DNA of 64,000 nt from Sulfobacillus thermotolerans (lineage in GTDB: Bacteria; Bacillota; Sulfobacillia; Sulfobacillales; Sulfobacillaceae). The position numbers were made by a program, and so were the translations under genes. Location: the NCBI GenBank assembly GCA_002951815.1, contig CP019454.1:930001-994000 (forward strand), in the 5' to 3' direction. This document shows, piece after piece, positions 51,588 through 60,881 of the stretch (the first letter of the stretch is position 1; the number at the start of each line of letters is the position of its first letter). The notes below the pieces were generated by a model that ran no database searches, was not told the DNA's origin, and worked only from the letters and a program-made list of their open reading frames with translations.

Positions 51588-52130
51588 ATGGGGCATAAAA
51601 TTTATGTCATTCGGCATGGACCCGTTCAAATGAACCGGCAAGGCGAGTGGTCTTTATCGGCGACTGGGGTGGCGCTCACCATTGAATTAGCTCGGAATGA
51701 ATCGTGGGAACACATGGGATTTTTGTATTATAGCCCCGAACGGGCAGCCCGCCAGACGGCGCGTATTATCGCACGTGTTATAGGTGTCCCCTTACGGTCT
51801 AATGAGGAATTACGCGATATCAACGGTTGGGGATTGGCAACGAGCCAAATCATAGGAAGGCCAGAGGGGGAGGACCGCAAAGCCGCCATTGACCGTATAA
51901 GTACGTGTCTTAAAGAGTTAATGCGAGCGAATCCCGGTCGGTCCATTGGTGTCGTCGCGCATGGGCGGATTTTAGCCTTGTTTTATAGTCATATGCTGGG
52001 GCGCTCGGTGTCGCTGCTGGAGTGGTTGTCGGTTCCGGTTCCCGCCGTGTGTGTCATCGACGGAGATTCATGGAAAATAGAACGAGCTTTTCAATACAAA
52101 GAATTGTCTGATAATAATCAAGATTGGTAA
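51588..52130 (+). CDS. Histidine phosphatase family protein
   Basis: The catalytic RHG motif is in IYVIRHGPVQMN and the second histidine in GVVAHGRILALF, the hallmarks of the phosphoglycerate-mutase-like phosphatases. A YYSPERAARQTA segment matches the SxxxRAxQTA stretch. Substrate unknown. ATG 51588 is preceded by AAAGGAGGAG at good spacing. Length 180 aa. Confidence 0.88.
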   Translation: MGHKIYVIRHGPVQMNRQGEWSLSATGVALTIELARNESWEHMGFLYYSPERAARQTARIIARVIGVPLRSNEELRDINGWGLATSQIIGRPEGEDRKAAIDRISTCLKELMRANPGRSIGVVAHGRILALFYSHMLGRSVSLLEWLSVPVPAVCVIDGDSWKIERAFQYKELSDNNQDW

Positions 52131-52137
52131 TAAAGCC

Positions 52138-52416
52138 CTACCAATCTTGCGAAGGCGATCGCGATTTTAGCAACCGTTCAACAACTTGTTCAAACTCTTT
52201 GTCTGTGAGCTCTCCTCGAGCATAGCGGTCTTGAGCGATTTCTAAGGGTGTGGGCTTCGGTTCCGGCAGGCGATGTGCTACCGTGGGGTCGACTAACCAC
52301 CGGCGCCGATTCCTAGGCCGGCGCAATAAGCGCAAGGAGAAACGCCACAATAACAGCAGCATAAAGAAGTTAAAAATCGCGGTAGGAATTTCGGTAGACG
52401 ACTGCGGCAACATCAT
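52138..52416 (-). CDS. SHOCT-domain small membrane protein
   Basis: A 92-aa protein with one N-terminal membrane segment (AIFNFFMLLLLW), a very basic stretch (RRPRNRRRW) and a C-terminal SHOCT motif (PLEIAQDRYARGELTDKEFEQVVERLL). SHOCT proteins are often small and of unknown role, perhaps in oligomer formation. The gene converges with the phosphatase gene, 7 bp between stops. Confidence 0.8.
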   Translation of the reverse strand: MMLPQSSTEIPTAIFNFFMLLLLWRFSLRLLRRPRNRRRWLVDPTVAHRLPEPKPTPLEIAQDRYARGELTDKEFEQVVERLLKSRSPSQDW

Positions 52417-52526
52417 TGGGCACCTACCCCCTTGGCAAGGCTAGCGTTCTTCCTTTATCTTAATAGCTAATGCGGGAATGCTCAATGCTAGCGGTGACAG
52501 AAAATTTTGGAGGATGGTTAAATATT

Positions 52527-53027
52527 GTGGATGTGTCGATAAGAGTCGCGCAAAGTCAGGACCTTGAGGCGATTCGTGGGATTTACAATCAAGGCATACT
52601 GGACCGTATCGCGACCTTGGATGCTGAGCCCAAGAGTCCGGACGATATGATGATATGGTGGGATGCTCATCGAGGACGCTATGGAGTTTTGGTCGCCGAG
52701 ATTGGACATCAGGTGGTGGGTTGGGCATCCCTCAATCCTTATTCTTCTCGTCAGGCCTACCGCGGAGTAGCAGAGCTGTCCATCTATGTGCACCGTGAGT
52801 ACCGAGGACAACACATTGGACAGCAGCTGCTAACGCAGTTAGAAATCTTGGCGCGCCAACACCTCTTTTATAAAATTGTTCTCTTTACATTTCCCCATAA
52901 CATGGCGGGTCAACGGTTGTATACCAAAATGGGTTACCGAGAAGTGGGCATTTTCCAGCGTCAGGGATATCTTGATGGAGCATTTGTCGACATTATGGCC
53001 ATGGAAAAATTTATTCAAACACTATAG
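52527..53027 (+). CDS. GNAT acetyltransferase, phosphinothricin acetyltransferase-like
   Basis: A single GNAT domain: IRVAQSQDLEAIRGIYNQGI at the start, AELSIYVHREYRGQHIGQQLL (acetyl-CoA loop, RGQHIG) in the middle, and NMAGQRLYTKMGYREVG at the end. It resembles the Pat/MddA group that acetylates amino-acid analogues such as methionine sulfone. The start is uncertain: GTG 52527 lies 12 nt after GGAGGA, while ATT 52524 lies 9 nt after it. Length from GTG is 166 aa. Confidence 0.83.
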   Translation: MDVSIRVAQSQDLEAIRGIYNQGILDRIATLDAEPKSPDDMMIWWDAHRGRYGVLVAEIGHQVVGWASLNPYSSRQAYRGVAELSIYVHREYRGQHIGQQLLTQLEILARQHLFYKIVLFTFPHNMAGQRLYTKMGYREVGIFQRQGYLDGAFVDIMAMEKFIQTL

Positions 53028-53038
53028 CCTTGCCGGGA

Positions 53039-53626
53039 TTACAGAAGCCCTCGGGATAGGGTCAGATGGCCTAATCCGGGAGCGATCATCGCAATCAGTG
53101 TCGCTATCATTACGATAGTTGTTGTCCAATGCGACTCAGGCCCGTAAGGGCAATCGGGAATGGTGCGCATGTGGGGAGAGGGGAGAAGAGGTCGGGTTTT
53201 TTCTCCACTTACCGTAAACCCTAACCACCATTGCGCGAGATTCCAGCCAAAATGCGCCGCGACCGCGGCCCAAAATCCCCACCAAATAAAGATCGCCCCT
53301 AAAATCGTACTGACTAGAATGAGGTTGATAACAGCACTATAGGATAGAGTGCCGTTTGTACGGTGGGCCACCGTAAACGCCGCGACTGATACAATAAATG
53401 CGGGCCCTAGTCCAATAAAGCGGCTCGCCACTCCTACCAATAGCCAGCGAAAGAGGCCTTCTTCGAACAATGCCATGACGAGCAGCCACATTCCCAGACG
53501 TAATTGCCTAGGAAATGCAACGGGGTCGCGGACAGGGTGTTGAATCACCTGATTGCTAAGACGCAATAAACCCCAGACCATCAAAAACGCGACGATACTG
53601 CCACCAAAACATGCCATAACGGTCAT
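53039..53626 (-). CDS. CPBP-family intramembrane metalloprotease
   Basis: The three CPBP (Abi/CAAX) motifs are visible in membrane segments: FEEGLFR (EExxxR), FTVAH (FxxxH) and HFGWNLAQW (HxxxN-like). The protein (195 aa) has five to six membrane segments. Such proteases process prenylated or bacteriocin-like peptides, or act in immunity; target unknown. The ATG at 53626 follows AGGAGG. It is close to the GNAT gene at its 3' end, convergent. Confidence 0.85.
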   Translation of the reverse strand: MTVMACFGGSIVAFLMVWGLLRLSNQVIQHPVRDPVAFPRQLRLGMWLLVMALFEEGLFRWLLVGVASRFIGLGPAFIVSVAAFTVAHRTNGTLSYSAVINLILVSTILGAIFIWWGFWAAVAAHFGWNLAQWWLGFTVSGEKTRPLLPSPHMRTIPDCPYGPESHWTTTIVMIATLIAMIAPGLGHLTLSRGLL

Positions 53627-53828
53627 CGGGAACCTCCTGCGAATGGGACGAGACATTGGTTGGATCGATGTAAAGCGGGCCATACACGTACGGTGACGGA
53701 TGGCGGCCCCGTAGGCAACGTCTCATGGTTTGTTCTCTTTCATCATAGTACAATGAAACAGGTATGACGAGAAACAACGATACGACTGACCAGAGATAGT
53801 GAATTGGCGATTAGAGGGAGTAGAAACA

Positions 53829-55955
53829 ATGCAAACTGACAAGAAAGTAACGTGGGAGCAAATAGCAACGGTCCCCGCGCCTGGGCTTAATGTCCCCATT
53901 CATTGGAAGTTTACACCAGATAATCAACATCTGACCTATTTGGCCCCGTCTGGTGAGAATCCTGCGCTGTCGTTATGGGCGCTTGACTTGTCAACCATGG
54001 CGTCTCGGGTTTTGGCGGGTCCAAAGAGCACGCCAGGTCATTCTCTGGAGGAGGAATTGCGACGCGAACGGCAGCGCATGCCGTGGGAAGGCATTACCCA
54101 CTATCAATTTGCGCACTCTAAGGCACATCGTGTGTTGATTCCACAAGGCAGTCAATTATGGCTCCTAGACATCGACAGCATGGAACAATTTTTCCTGGCA
54201 CCGGCCGAAGGCGCAGAAGATCCCTACCTGTTGGGAGATGGCGAGCGGGTTGTGTTTGTACGAAATGGTCAGTTGTGCTTGTTCGACTCCGTGTCTGACA
54301 CCGTGCGCGTATTGGCTGAGCCGCGCGAAGCGGGGATGACGTGCGGGCTGGCGGAATATGTTGCCCAAGAAGAATTTGATCGACCCCACGGATATTTTGT
54401 GAGTCCGAATGAAGAGTGGATTGCGTTTGAAGAAGTGGATGATCGCCACATCCCGATTTATCCTATTGTTCATTGGGATGAGGAAGCTACGCGAATCGAG
54501 ACGCATCGCTATCCCTTCGTCGGGCATGCCAATGCGCTTTTTCGCCTAGGTGTGGTGGAAATCGCTTCGGGCGCTACCGAGTGGGTAGACGTCCGAGGTT
54601 TTGCCGACGGTTACTTGGTGGATGTCCATTGGTCCCCAGATAATCGACTGGTGGTATCGCTGTTGACGCGTGATCAAAAAACGCTTACGGTGTTCGCCTA
54701 TAACCCGCAAACCCATCAGCAGACGATTTTGTGGACGGAGCACGCTGATGATTGGATCAACGTAACCCACGATATGTGGTTTTTAGATTCGCGGACCATT
54801 GTGACGACTAGCGAGCAAAATTCAGACGGGTTTCGTCATGTGGTTCTTCGGGAGCCAGGACGCCCAGAGCGTTGGGTGACGTCCGGGGCGTTTATGGTCA
54901 CGCGGATTGTGGCGCTTGCGCCATCGCAGGACTATCTATTTGTAGAAGCCACCAAGGAGTCGCCGTTGGAACGCCATCTCTATAGGGTGGAGTTAAGCAC
55001 GGGTCTTATGGAGCGTCTAACGGAAGAAACTGGGGTGCATTTCACAGTTTTCTCCAAGGACTGCCGCTGGTATGTTGACCAGATATCCAACTTATCGCAT
55101 AGTCCAGCTGTACGCTTGGTTCAACGCAGCCACGAGGTTGCGCCGATCGTGTTGCATCAGCCTATCGATGCACGAGACGTGGCCCTATCAGAGCCAGAAT
55201 TAGTGGAAATCCCCGCTCATGATGGCACCATCTTGTATGGCGCAGTGTACCATCCCCAGCAGATGACGGAGGAGAAGGCCCCTGTTGTCGTCGCGGTCTA
55301 TGGGGGGCCTCACGCGCAGATGGTGACGAGAGACTGGCGTCTGACGGTGGATTTGCAGGCTCAGTATTTAGCTCAACACGGGTTTTTTGTCCTTAAGGTC
55401 GATAACCGGGGAAGCGCCAACCGCGGCAAAGCTTTTGAAACTGCGATCAATCGCCGCTTTGGTACAATTGAGCTCGACGACCAGATTGCCGGAGTGCAGT
55501 GGCTCGGCGATCATTATCCGGTCGATCTCAGACGTGTGGGGATCTACGGGTGGAGTTATGGGGGCTATATGACGCTTAGTGCGCTCCTTAAGGCGCCGGA
55601 TGTATTTTCTGTTGGCGTAGCAGGCGCTCCCGTGGCAGATTTTCGCTGGTATGATACAGCCTATACCGAACGCTATATGGGTACCGATGAGACAAACCAC
55701 GAAGGATATGAATACGCATCCACGCTAAATTTTGTACACAATCTGCAGGGGCAGCTGCTGATTATTCATGGCTTCATTGATGAAAATGTCCATTTCCGTC
55801 ACACAGCCCAAATGATACAAGCGTTGACAGCTGCTCATAAAGACATTGCGCTGTTGGCGTTGCCTAAGACCCGCCATATGCCTCGTGGATATGATGTGTT
55901 GTACATGATTGCGAAAGCCCGCAGTGAATTTTTTGAAAAGCATTTAATGGGCTAA
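53829..55955 (+). CDS. S9B-type dipeptidyl-peptidase (DPP-IV-like)
   Basis: A 708-aa peptidase with an N-terminal propeller and a C-terminal hydrolase domain. The paired glutamates that hold the substrate amino-terminus are in AEYVAQEEFDRPHGYF, a DPP-IV trait. The catalytic serine is in IYGWSYGGY, the aspartate in HGFIDENVHF and the histidine in KTRHMPRG. No signal peptide is present. ATG 53829 with GGGAG upstream is preferred over 53799. Together with the S9 enzyme at 9.9 kb it suggests growth on or turnover of short peptides. Confidence 0.92.
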   Translation: MQTDKKVTWEQIATVPAPGLNVPIHWKFTPDNQHLTYLAPSGENPALSLWALDLSTMASRVLAGPKSTPGHSLEEELRRERQRMPWEGITHYQFAHSKAHRVLIPQGSQLWLLDIDSMEQFFLAPAEGAEDPYLLGDGERVVFVRNGQLCLFDSVSDTVRVLAEPREAGMTCGLAEYVAQEEFDRPHGYFVSPNEEWIAFEEVDDRHIPIYPIVHWDEEATRIETHRYPFVGHANALFRLGVVEIASGATEWVDVRGFADGYLVDVHWSPDNRLVVSLLTRDQKTLTVFAYNPQTHQQTILWTEHADDWINVTHDMWFLDSRTIVTTSEQNSDGFRHVVLREPGRPERWVTSGAFMVTRIVALAPSQDYLFVEATKESPLERHLYRVELSTGLMERLTEETGVHFTVFSKDCRWYVDQISNLSHSPAVRLVQRSHEVAPIVLHQPIDARDVALSEPELVEIPAHDGTILYGAVYHPQQMTEEKAPVVVAVYGGPHAQMVTRDWRLTVDLQAQYLAQHGFFVLKVDNRGSANRGKAFETAINRRFGTIELDDQIAGVQWLGDHYPVDLRRVGIYGWSYGGYMTLSALLKAPDVFSVGVAGAPVADFRWYDTAYTERYMGTDETNHEGYEYASTLNFVHNLQGQLLIIHGFIDENVHFRHTAQMIQALTAAHKDIALLALPKTRHMPRGYDVLYMIAKARSEFFEKHLMG

Positions 55956-55966
55956 GCTTGACTGAC

Positions 55967-56791
55967 TTATGATGTTGCCATGGGGACGACCATCATCGCT
56001 TTGGTGTATCCCATGACAAAGCCCAACTCGCTAGCGTGACGCTCCGAGGCGCTGCCGGGGTCGGTTTGCATAATCGCCCACTCGCAGTGTGCCTCGGCGG
56101 CCATCTCTAAGCGCTTGGCAATGAGCATGTGATGGAGCCCTTGATTGCGGTGGGTGAGCTGTGTGCTGGCGGCAAAAAGCATGGCGATGGGGCCTTGAAT
56201 AGAGATTGCGGCCGCGGCTCCCCAGACGCCATGCACTTTTGCTAACACACCCGTCGAGCTGTCGTGCTGCAAAAAGCATGTAGCAAATGTGATGTCGTCA
56301 AGAGAAGGCGGCCCATCGATTTTAAAGCCGGATGCCACAATGTGTGCCCATTGGGGCACAAGCGGCGTGTTTTCTTCAACTATCTCGATCGAACCGACTG
56401 GGGGGAAGAAATGATGCGGCCGAGAACAGAGTGGCTTATACCAAACGTGGGTAAAATGGTCGAGGCAATACCCGTGGTGCGCCAACACGCTGAGCCATGT
56501 GGGGTCTGAAAACGATGTAACCTCTATACGTGCAGGCATGTCAAACTGATCATAAAAGGACTCGATTGCGGCCAGGTCGTTTTCATTGGCACGCCGTGGC
56601 AGGCCGAACCCTGACGCATAACTAAGTGGCGACAGGTGACCTGCAAAAAGTGCTTGTCCTCCGTCCCGGGACATGTCTGCGAAATCCCCACCTGGCTCAT
56701 AAGTCACATAGCGCGCTAAATGCTGCCGGTGCATGGTGGTTTCGGTTTGTTCAAAGGCTTCTACCAAGTCTCTATCCAATACGGTCCTCAT
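55967..56791 (-). CDS. GNAT-family acetyltransferase
   Basis: The C-terminal part has the GNAT acetyl-CoA pattern, AASTQLTHRNQGLHHMLIAKRLEMA (RNQGLHxxL) followed by CEWAIMQTDPGSASERHASELGF. The N-terminal half (about 130 residues) is a second, degenerate GNAT-like region with QFDMPARIEVTSFSD. Its substrate is unknown. AGAAGG precedes the ATG. The gene converges with the DPP-IV-like gene, 11 bp between stops. Length 274 aa. Confidence 0.78.
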   Translation of the reverse strand: MRTVLDRDLVEAFEQTETTMHRQHLARYVTYEPGGDFADMSRDGGQALFAGHLSPLSYASGFGLPRRANENDLAAIESFYDQFDMPARIEVTSFSDPTWLSVLAHHGYCLDHFTHVWYKPLCSRPHHFFPPVGSIEIVEENTPLVPQWAHIVASGFKIDGPPSLDDITFATCFLQHDSSTGVLAKVHGVWGAAAAISIQGPIAMLFAASTQLTHRNQGLHHMLIAKRLEMAAEAHCEWAIMQTDPGSASERHASELGFVMGYTKAMMVVPMATS

Positions 56792-56877
56792 ATTCCGCCT
56801 TCTTTCGATGACGTAGATAGCAATAATCTTATCAGGGCGTCGGGGCTTTATGGGAGTGTGTTCACATCTAGCGTGAG

Positions 56878-57636
56878 CTAAAGGACTCGCAAGGTGGCGT
56901 TGAATGGGTTCGTGGGCTTCGTGGCGAGAAAAAAGGCGCGGCCTGAAAATTGTGGGTCAGTGGACAGAGAGACGCCTTTCATTATCTGTATCGCAGAGAA
57001 TCCGGTCTCACGGAGCAGCTGCGCCACCATTGATAGTTTATAGGCTCGTTGTTGCAGGACAACATCGGACCTAATCCATTGGCGGTCGTGCAAGATGAAA
57101 ATAGTCGCATTGAAGGTAGCCAGTCGGGACCGTAAGTCGAATTCGCTGTGAAACATTGCGACGTGGTCGGGATGAATCATGGCGTCAGTGCGAGCCCACT
57201 GTGCCTGATATTTTTGTAAAGTGTTGACGTCAAAGAAAAATTTTCCTCCTGGCTCGAGCGTGGCGAAGACGCGCGAAAAGACTGCCATTAAATCCTCTGC
57301 CGTGAGCATGTGATTTAAGCTGTCAAACAGCGAGATTACGGCACTCGCCGGGTGGTCGCATGCGAATGTGCGGGCGTCTTGCAATAAAAGCTGTGCGCCA
57401 GGTGCTTCCCGTTTAGCATAAGCGAGCATGTTGGGTGAGTTGTCGATTCCGGTCACCGCAAATCCTTGAGAGACCAGATAACCGGCGGTCTGTCCGGTTC
57501 CACAGCAGAGATCGATGATATGTCCCCCAGGCGCTAGCGCTGACAACAATACCCGGGATAACACGGGGCGCACCGTATAAGAGTAGCCCGCCCAATGCCG
57601 ATAGTACAGCCAAGCAAAATTATCATACTCGGTCAT
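56878..57636 (-). CDS. SAM-dependent methyltransferase
   Basis: A class I methyltransferase of 252 aa. Motif I is HIIDLCCGTGQTAGYL, followed by VTGIDNSPNMLAYAKREAPG, LLQDARTF, the post-motif SLFDSLNHM and LEPGGKFFFDVNT. The start MTEYDNFAWLYYRHW is typical of the small-molecule methyltransferases of Gram-positives. Substrate unknown. AAAGGCAGG precedes the ATG. No operon partner. Confidence 0.87.
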   Translation of the reverse strand: MTEYDNFAWLYYRHWAGYSYTVRPVLSRVLLSALAPGGHIIDLCCGTGQTAGYLVSQGFAVTGIDNSPNMLAYAKREAPGAQLLLQDARTFACDHPASAVISLFDSLNHMLTAEDLMAVFSRVFATLEPGGKFFFDVNTLQKYQAQWARTDAMIHPDHVAMFHSEFDLRSRLATFNATIFILHDRQWIRSDVVLQQRAYKLSMVAQLLRETGFSAIQIMKGVSLSTDPQFSGRAFFLATKPTNPFNATLRVL

Positions 57637-57792
57637 GCTGAGCCTGCCTTTCTATGGGGAACATGAAGCCATAGTCTCTTCGAGTCAATCCATCACGTGG
57701 CCAAAGAGTTTATGGTTTGTCACAGACGAAGTGTATGATGGCCCCATGGATGCGTCAAGACTGAAGGCCGACGGGCCTAAGGTTCACAGCGT

Positions 57793-57821
57793 TTGGAGCG
57801 AGTATTGTTCCATGCTATGAT
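57793..57821 (+). promoter_or_regulatory. Promoter of the J-domain gene
   Basis: TTGGAG (57793-57798), a 17-bp spacer and TATGAT (57816-57821) with TGC just before it (extended -10). Confidence 0.6.
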
Positions 57822-57851
57822 GAGGTTAATGATAAAGGGACGGTGACGACA

Positions 57852-57896
57852 ATGTATATGGGAGATTTTGCTTATGGAGGCGAGGATGGTCCATGA
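57852..57896 (+). CDS. Possible 14-codon upstream peptide coupled to the J-domain gene
   Basis: ATG 57852 opens a 14-codon frame (MYMGDFAYGGEDGP) whose TGA overlaps the ATG of the next gene as ATGA. Its ribosome site (GGGACGG) is weak. The GGAGG of the J-domain gene lies within it, so translating it could change access to that site. Confidence 0.3.
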   Translation: MYMGDFAYGGEDGP

Positions 57897-58309
57897 CACG
57901 CCAAGATGCGGCGGATTTGTTAGGCGTTGGTGTGGATGCTAATCCTCAAGAAGTCCAGCAAGCTTTTCGGCGACAATCGCGGCGCCTTCATCCCGATAAC
58001 GGGGGAGAAGCGTCCCAATTTATTTTGTTGCAACGCGCTCGGGATGTTATGCTGAATCCTGCTAATGCAACTCAAATGAAGGCACAGATTAGTCCTGCAC
58101 CCTCTGTTAAACCCTTGTTATCCTATCCGGTGCGGTTGTCTATTGCCGCGATAAGGCACCCCCACTTGCGTTCTCGCGCCTTGAAGACATGGATCGCTAT
58201 TATCGTCGGGCTACCGCTGGTCTATTTGATTGCGCATGAATTGTTCGCGATCTTCATGCTTCCCCTTATGGTGGCTTTGATAATTTGGATGGTGATTCGG
58301 TCGCGGTAA
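57893..58309 (+). CDS. J-domain membrane protein
   Basis: The first 55 residues are a short J domain: DAADLLGVGVDANPQEVQQAFRRQSRRLHPDNGGEAS, with the HPD tripeptide that stimulates DnaK. After a proline-rich linker come two membrane segments (TWIAIIVGLPLVYLI and FMLPLMVALIIWMV). It probably recruits DnaK to the membrane. The ATG at 57893 lies 12 nt after GGAGG, with GAGGATGG closer. Length 138 aa. Confidence 0.8.
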   Translation: MTRQDAADLLGVGVDANPQEVQQAFRRQSRRLHPDNGGEASQFILLQRARDVMLNPANATQMKAQISPAPSVKPLLSYPVRLSIAAIRHPHLRSRALKTWIAIIVGLPLVYLIAHELFAIFMLPLMVALIIWMVIRSR

Positions 58310-58352
58310 AAATCGGGCCCCCATCATAGTGCAGGGGGCCAACGATATCTAC

Positions 58353-58838
58353 TTAGTGAGACGGGCTGACTTCAAAAATTCCATAGAGGCCGATACCGCC
58401 ATCCTCTGAAACAGGGCAAATATACGTATAAATGCCAGCTTGGTTTGCCGTGAAATGGGCTTGGCCGCTTTCTTGGGGATTGGTGACGCCAACCTCAGAG
58501 CCTACAAAGGCAAGCGGCTTGTGTGCTGCACTTTGCGGGTTCTGAAATGGTGGCTTATCAGCAATCAAGCGCCACCCATGTGGATTGGCTGTGTCTTGGT
58601 TTTGGAAATTTACGGTGACGTCGGATCCTAAGGGAACAATGATGCGCGGATCGTCGAGTCCACCAATATGAAACATCACATCTGAAAACTCTCGCGAGAG
58701 GGCTGCGACGTCCATCTGGACGTGTTGGTTGTGGAAGATAATGCGATTTTCTTGGGAGTCTACACTAGCGTCCGGAGGAGGTGTCATGGCAAAATGCGTA
58801 AAGTGGGTACTAGTCGCTGATTGCAAGTGCTGGTCCAT
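58353..58838 (-). CDS. Sulfocyanin-like cupredoxin with incomplete copper site, no signal peptide
   Basis: The 161-aa protein has the cupredoxin strands DPRIIVPLGSDVTVNFQNQD, the first copper histidine in NPHGWRL and the late strand GIYTYICPVSEDGGIGLYG. In blue copper proteins this last part reads C-P-x-x-x-H-x-x-x-x-M. Here the cysteine stays but His becomes Asp and Met becomes Leu, so a normal type 1 site cannot form. No signal peptide or anchor precedes it (MDQHLQSATSTHFTHF). It may bind no copper or act in the cytoplasm. AAGGAG precedes the ATG. Confidence 0.75.
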   Translation of the reverse strand: MDQHLQSATSTHFTHFAMTPPPDASVDSQENRIIFHNQHVQMDVAALSREFSDVMFHIGGLDDPRIIVPLGSDVTVNFQNQDTANPHGWRLIADKPPFQNPQSAAHKPLAFVGSEVGVTNPQESGQAHFTANQAGIYTYICPVSEDGGIGLYGIFEVSPSH

Positions 58839-58940
58839 TGTTTTCGTCTCCTTGTCTGACCCAAAGTGCCCTAAACAAAATCAGGACGGTCCGTGCTATT
58901 ATGCGCGCAGCAGACGGTGGGCATACCATGCGACGCGGAT

Positions 58941-59897
58941 TCAGCAGATATCGGTGGCGGTTAAAAAGAGCACGTGATCGTCCGCCTCCAGTACAGGATC
59001 GTGTTCGACGCCTAAAATCACATGGTGCTCATGCACAATACCCAGCAAAATGCCGGGATAACGGTGGCGAACTTGGCTCAAAGGCAGGCCGACCCACTGT
59101 TCTTCTATGGTCCGCTCGCGGAGCACATAGCGCTCTGAGCCTAATAAGCTCAGTAAGAGGTCGGCAGCGTGCGGAGTTTCAAGGCTTTTGGCTACAGTCT
59201 GGCCTAATAAATTATCGGCGGCGACGGTATGCTCTACACCTAAATCCTTTAAGGCTTCAGCCACTTTGGCACTTTGGGTGATAGCCATAATTGGTAAAGT
59301 TGGTGCTAAATGTTTTAAAGCAATAGCTGTTAAGAGCACCTCGCCATCCGTGGCTCCTGAAACCAACGCTTGCCGTGCCGTCTGTGGACGCGACTTGGCC
59401 AATACTTGGGGATTTGTTGCATCACCGGAGATCAATCGAACGCCTTCAGGAACCGAGCTAGGAGGCACATCAGCTACGACCACGACTTGAGATTTTTCCT
59501 CGATAAGGTCGTCGAGCAGATGGGCGACAGTGGCGCTAAATCCATACACGATCAAATGGCCGCGATGGTCCCAAACTTTTTCCAACCCTAACACTCTCCT
59601 TATGTGTATCGACGCAAGAACTGCCGCCCAACCAGCAAATACCGCACCCATAAGCGGAATGGTCGTTAACATGACCCCCATCGCAATGACGCGGCCTGCA
59701 GTATTGTGCGGGGTGACATCTCCGTATCCTACCGTCGTCGCGGTGGTGATGGCCCAATACAGGGCAATGAAGAACGAGGTATGCTGCGTGATGGCAAATA
59801 ACGTCGCACCACCAATCATGCACAAGACGGCCATCACAAATAACACGAGAATCTGGTGTTGTCGAATTTTTTTCCAGAGTACAATAAAGATAGTCAC
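58941..59897 (-). CDS. Potassium channel with RCK (TrkA-N/TrkA-C) domains
   Basis: Two membrane segments flank the selectivity filter ATTVGYGDVTP. Then comes an RCK N-domain (HLIVYGFSATVAHLLDDL, VVVVADVPPS, ISGDATNPQVL) and a C-terminal TrkA-C domain (GILLGIVHEHH ... LEADDHVLFL). This is the MthK/GsuK design, gated by a cytoplasmic ligand. The first RCK glycine motif GFSATV differs from GxGxxG, as in calcium-gated rather than NAD-binding types. GTG 59897 follows AAGGAGG; the longer frame to 59936 is not needed. Length 318 aa. Confidence 0.9.
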   Translation of the reverse strand: MTIFIVLWKKIRQHQILVLFVMAVLCMIGGATLFAITQHTSFFIALYWAITTATTVGYGDVTPHNTAGRVIAMGVMLTTIPLMGAVFAGWAAVLASIHIRRVLGLEKVWDHRGHLIVYGFSATVAHLLDDLIEEKSQVVVVADVPPSSVPEGVRLISGDATNPQVLAKSRPQTARQALVSGATDGEVLLTAIALKHLAPTLPIMAITQSAKVAEALKDLGVEHTVAADNLLGQTVAKSLETPHAADLLLSLLGSERYVLRERTIEEQWVGLPLSQVRHRYPGILLGIVHEHHVILGVEHDPVLEADDHVLFLTATDIC

Positions 59898-60039
59898 GCG
59901 TCCTATCCTCCTTGGCGTTATTTTACCGCGAACCACGGCAGGACGCCTGCCGTGGTGGCTTTATCAAGACGTAAAACGATGGCGTGGCACAAATTAGTGA
60001 TGACGGCAATAGCGCTGTGAGTTTAGAAAGGTGGACACT

Positions 60040-60669
60040 ATGTATATTCCCAAAGCCTTTCAGCTTCCCCCAAGCGAATTAGCGAATATCTTGTGGCAAT
60101 ACCCTTTTGGCGTGTTGACTTCTGTTCAAGGACAAGACGTCGTGGCGACACATCTTCCTTTGTTGTATCGAGACGGAGAAAATCCGCAATTACTGGGGCA
60201 TTTGGCGCGGGCGAATTCTCATTGGCAAGGATTATCGGGGGCGTCTGTTTTGGCCATCTTTTCCGGACCGGATGGGTATATTTCCCCGGAATGGTATGGG
60301 GAAGAGTTCAGTGTGCCGACGTGGAATTATGTAGCAATCCATATTCGCGGGACCTGTGAAATTGTCGATCAGGCTCAGGGTATTGCCGACATTCTTCACA
60401 CCCTATTAAAGCGCTTCGAACCCCAAACGAAGGCTCTGTGGGAAGAAAACTTAACCAGGGCGCCCTATGTGCAGATGTTAGAAGAAATTGTTGGGGTGCG
60501 TATTCATATTACAAGTATCGAAGGCAAAGCTAAACTGGGGCAAAATCGCTCGGTGGCGAGTCGGACCGGGGCCATCTTAGGACTGAGACATACGAATGAC
60601 CCGGTGAACCACCGTCTTGCCGCTCTTATGGCAGAAACCCTGGGCCGCGATGATTCATTGGAGTCATAA
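60040..60669 (+). CDS. PaiB-like FMN-binding protein
   Basis: A 209-aa protein that fits the PaiB family throughout: MYIPKAFQLP, PFGVLTS, THLPLLY, HLARANSHW, IFSGPDGYISPEWYG, VPTWNYVAIHIRG and VGVRIHITSIEGKAKLGQNR. PaiB represses sporulation and degradative enzyme genes in Bacillus with PaiA, and also has a split-barrel flavin-binding fold. No paiA neighbour is seen, though acetyltransferase genes are nearby. ATG 60040 follows AAAGGTGG. Confidence 0.9.
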   Translation: MYIPKAFQLPPSELANILWQYPFGVLTSVQGQDVVATHLPLLYRDGENPQLLGHLARANSHWQGLSGASVLAIFSGPDGYISPEWYGEEFSVPTWNYVAIHIRGTCEIVDQAQGIADILHTLLKRFEPQTKALWEENLTRAPYVQMLEEIVGVRIHITSIEGKAKLGQNRSVASRTGAILGLRHTNDPVNHRLAALMAETLGRDDSLES

Positions 60670-60799
60670 TAGCAACGGAAGGATTCATTGGACAAAATTT
60701 CCGTAGAAGAATATGGCGTCAAGAGGCCGCGATTGTTGGCATAGTCATTCCAAGGCGAGCTCAGGGAGATAAATAGACGATATGGGACTTTATGGCGTT

Positions 60800-60828
60800 T
60801 TGACAGTCCTATAAGCGGGTGGTAAGGT
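60800..60828 (+). promoter_or_regulatory. Promoter of panD
   Basis: TTGACA (60800-60805), a 17-bp spacer and TAAGGT (60823-60828), about 50 bp before the start codon. Confidence 0.6.
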
Positions 60829-60881
60829 ATGGACGGTAGTTGGTAACATGACGCGGGGTTAAAAGAAAAGAGGTGTCGGCT

